Positions 5,148 to 6,352 of a DNA stretch of 6,352 nt are shown one piece after another. Location of the stretch: assembly GCA_035455605.1 (NCBI GenBank), contig DATIER010000126.1, forward strand, positions 1 through 6,352, given 5' to 3'. The notes beneath the pieces are model-generated. The model saw nothing but the letters and a program-made list of their open reading frames with translations. It was not told the DNA's origin and ran no database searches. The DNA is from AC-32 sp035455605 (GTDB lineage Bacteria > Actinomycetota > Thermoleophilia > Gaiellales > Gaiellaceae). Position 1 is the stretch's first letter; each line of letters opens with the position of its first letter. The position numbers were made by a program, and so were the translations under genes.

Positions 5148-5918
5148 ATGAGCGTCCTCAGGAACATCGAGCACAAGCTGGAAGGCCTCTTCGAGGGTGT
5201 CTTCGGCCGCGCCTTTCGCACCCACGTCCAGCCGGTCGAGCTCGCGCGCAAGCTCGTCAAGGAGATGGAGGACCACCGCGTCGTCTCCGTCTCGCGCGTC
5301 TACGCGCCGAACGAGTACACGGTCTACCTCGCGCCCGCCGACCGCGAGCAGTTCGAGAACTACGAGGAGTCGCTCCGAAGCGAGCTGCAGGAGTACATCG
5401 CCGAGAACGCACGCCGGGAGCGCTACGAGCTGCTCTCGCCGCCGGAGGTGCTCTTCGAGACCGACGACGACCTCGAGATGGGCGAGTTCGGGATCGCGAC
5501 GCGCATGGTGCAGGGCGCGGTCCCGCAGCCGGGCGCGCCCGAGCCGCAGGTCGAGCCGGGGCACACGATGGTCTATCGCAAGCCGGTCGAGACGGAGGCG
5601 GTCTCGGTCGAGGAGCTCGGCCTTGGCCGCGAGATCGTCAGCCTGACGGTCAACGGCACCAGGCACGAGCTCGACGGCGGCCCCGTCACGATCGGGCGCT
5701 CGAAGGACTGCGACATCCAGGTGCCCGACCCGAACGTCTCGCGCCGGCATGCCGAGGTGCGCCAGGAGGGCGCCGCCTACTGGGTCGTCGACCTCGGCTC
5801 CACGAACGGGATGGAGGTGAACGGGCGCCCCCAGAAGCGGGCGAAGTTGCGGCAGGGCGACAAGATCACGCTCGGCTCCACCGAGCTCGTCTTCCGGCGG
5901 GAGACGGAGCCCGACTGA
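5148..5918 (+). CDS. fhaA: FhaA: DUF3662 plus FHA domain phosphothreonine-binding protein
   Basis: The product is 256 aa. The N-terminal DUF3662 domain (about 1-115) begins SVLRNIEHKLEGLFEGVFGRAF and continues with QPVELARKLVKEME and YAPNEYTVYLAP, the standard FhaA (Rv0020c family) opening. A short Pro/Glu-rich linker (about 120-160) leads to a C-terminal FHA domain (about 163-252) with the full phosphothreonine pocket: GRSKDCDI (183-190), SRRH (198-201) and STNG (218-221). It should be a cytoplasmic adaptor that binds pThr on kinase substrates; in mycobacteria FhaA binds the phosphorylated MviN pseudokinase domain and affects cell-wall synthesis. The linker is much shorter than in the 500-plus-residue mycobacterial protein. 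ATG 5148 is the only good start at the conserved N-terminus; the Shine-Dalgarno is poor. It is 31 bp after the kinase, and its TGA shares one base with the fhaB ATG, so the two are translationally coupled. Confidence 0.93.
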   Translation: MSVLRNIEHKLEGLFEGVFGRAFRTHVQPVELARKLVKEMEDHRVVSVSRVYAPNEYTVYLAPADREQFENYEESLRSELQEYIAENARRERYELLSPPEVLFETDDDLEMGEFGIATRMVQGAVPQPGAPEPQVEPGHTMVYRKPVETEAVSVEELGLGREIVSLTVNGTRHELDGGPVTIGRSKDCDIQVPDPNVSRRHAEVRQEGAAYWVVDLGSTNGMEVNGRPQKRAKLRQGDKITLGSTELVFRRETEPD

Positions 5919-6352
5919 TGCCGGTCGGCTCGGTTGCCGTCGAGGAGGCGCTGCTCGTCCTGAAGCTCGCGTTCCTCGTCCTGCTCTACCTGTTCATCTG
6001 GCGGATCGTCCGCTCGGCCGCGAAGGACATGCGGATGCCGCAGGAGAGCTTCGTGCTCGCGCCCGGGTCGGTGCCCGGCCTCGGCCAGGACGCGGCGTCG
6101 GTCGCCAGCGGCCGCCTCGTCGTCGTCAGGAGCCCCGCGCTCGACGAGGGCGAGGAGCTCGAGCTCGACTCCGCGCCGCTGCTCGTCGGCCGCGGCTCGC
6201 GCAACGACGTCAACCTCGCCCGCGACGAGTACGCCTCCTCGCACCACGCGCGGGTCGAGCCGCGCCGTGACGGCGTCTGGCTCGAGGACGTCGGCTCGAC
6301 GAACGGCACCTACCTGAACGGCATCCGCCTGACGCACGCGAAGCGGCTCTCC
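5918..6352 (+). CDS. fhaB: FhaB-like membrane-anchored FHA domain protein (partial, runs off right edge)
   Basis: An open frame of 145 codons with no stop before the window ends. Residues about 9-31 are a transmembrane helix (LVLKLAFLVLLYLFIWRIV), followed by RSAAKDMR, closely like the N-terminus of mycobacterial FhaB (FipA). The FHA domain starts at about residue 87: GRGSRNDVNL (91-100) with R92, DEYASSHHAR with S107 and H110, and EDVGSTNGTYLNG with N129 and G130, so the phosphothreonine-binding residues are intact. It should tether pThr binding to the inner face of the membrane; in mycobacteria FipA links kinase signalling to the divisome. ATG 5918 overlaps the fhaA TGA (TGATG), and GGAG at 5906-5909 gives an 8-nt spacing. 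The last strands of the FHA domain are missing. A PP2C phosphatase gene would be expected next, from known gene order. Confidence 0.92.
   Translation, partial: MPVGSVAVEEALLVLKLAFLVLLYLFIWRIVRSAAKDMRMPQESFVLAPGSVPGLGQDAASVASGRLVVVRSPALDEGEELELDSAPLLVGRGSRNDVNLARDEYASSHHARVEPRRDGVWLEDVGSTNGTYLNGIRLTHAKRLS

Noticed and set aside
1933..5151. A 1072-codon plus-strand open frame antisense to three genes and out of frame with the kinase
   Set aside because: Its translation is a low-complexity Arg/Ala/Asp/Leu mix with no domain. It covers the DUF4446 and 388-aa genes on the other strand and the kinase in another frame, all of which have clear family motifs. Long shadow frames are expected at this GC content.
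3485..5260. A 591-codon minus-strand open frame opposite the kinase and the start of fhaA
   Set aside because: It is rich in Arg/Glu/Gln runs with no recognisable motif, and lies opposite the strongly conserved kinase motifs.

Overview
The window is very GC-rich with strong G/C at third codon positions. It carries an fhaA–fhaB type pair of FHA-domain genes next to a Hanks-type Ser/Thr kinase, a DUF4446 gene and a DM13 gene. This combination points to an actinobacterium, most likely of the Thermoleophilia (Gaiellales/Solirubrobacterales) type. The lineage is an inference from gene content and composition; there is no rRNA or other marker in the window to confirm it.

Layout. (1) Positions 41-1218, plus strand: a membrane-anchored DM13-domain protein and a two-domain rhodanese (thiosulfate sulfurtransferase type). 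The two are translationally coupled, and the second gene has no ordinary start codon where its homology begins. (2) Positions 1215-3414, minus strand, transcribed leftwards from 3414: a 388-aa single-pass membrane protein with an acidic cytoplasmic tail, a coiled coil and a CARDB-like/Ig-like external domain; then a 160-aa DUF4446 membrane protein; then a 175-aa HNH endonuclease. The HNH stop codon overlaps the rhodanese stop codon tail to tail. (3) Positions 3415-3511: a short divergent promoter region. (4) Positions 3512-6352, plus strand: a complete Ser/Thr protein kinase with a large polytopic C-terminal membrane domain, then FhaA (DUF3662 plus FHA), then FhaB (N-terminal membrane helix plus FHA), which runs off the right edge.

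How the genes may work together. The right half is the start of the well-known actinobacterial kinase/FHA signalling cluster for growth and cell-wall control. In known genomes fhaA-fhaB is followed by a PP2C phosphatase, a RodA/FtsW protein, a penicillin-binding protein and a PASTA kinase; here those would lie beyond the window. The kinase in front of fhaA is unusual in ending in 8-10 hydrophobic segments instead of a PASTA or other external sensor. The divergent operon encodes two membrane proteins of unknown function. The first has a short acidic cytoplasmic tail with two T-x-x-D motifs, which makes it a candidate substrate for the kinase and ligand for the FHA domains (inference).

Four gene starts are preceded by the same -10-like element (TAGACT, TAGAGT, TAGAGT, TAATCT, three of them in the context GCTAnnnT), which defines the likely transcription units. 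I see no tRNA, rRNA, CRISPR array, insertion sequence or phage gene. The window looks like conserved chromosomal core rather than an accessory island.
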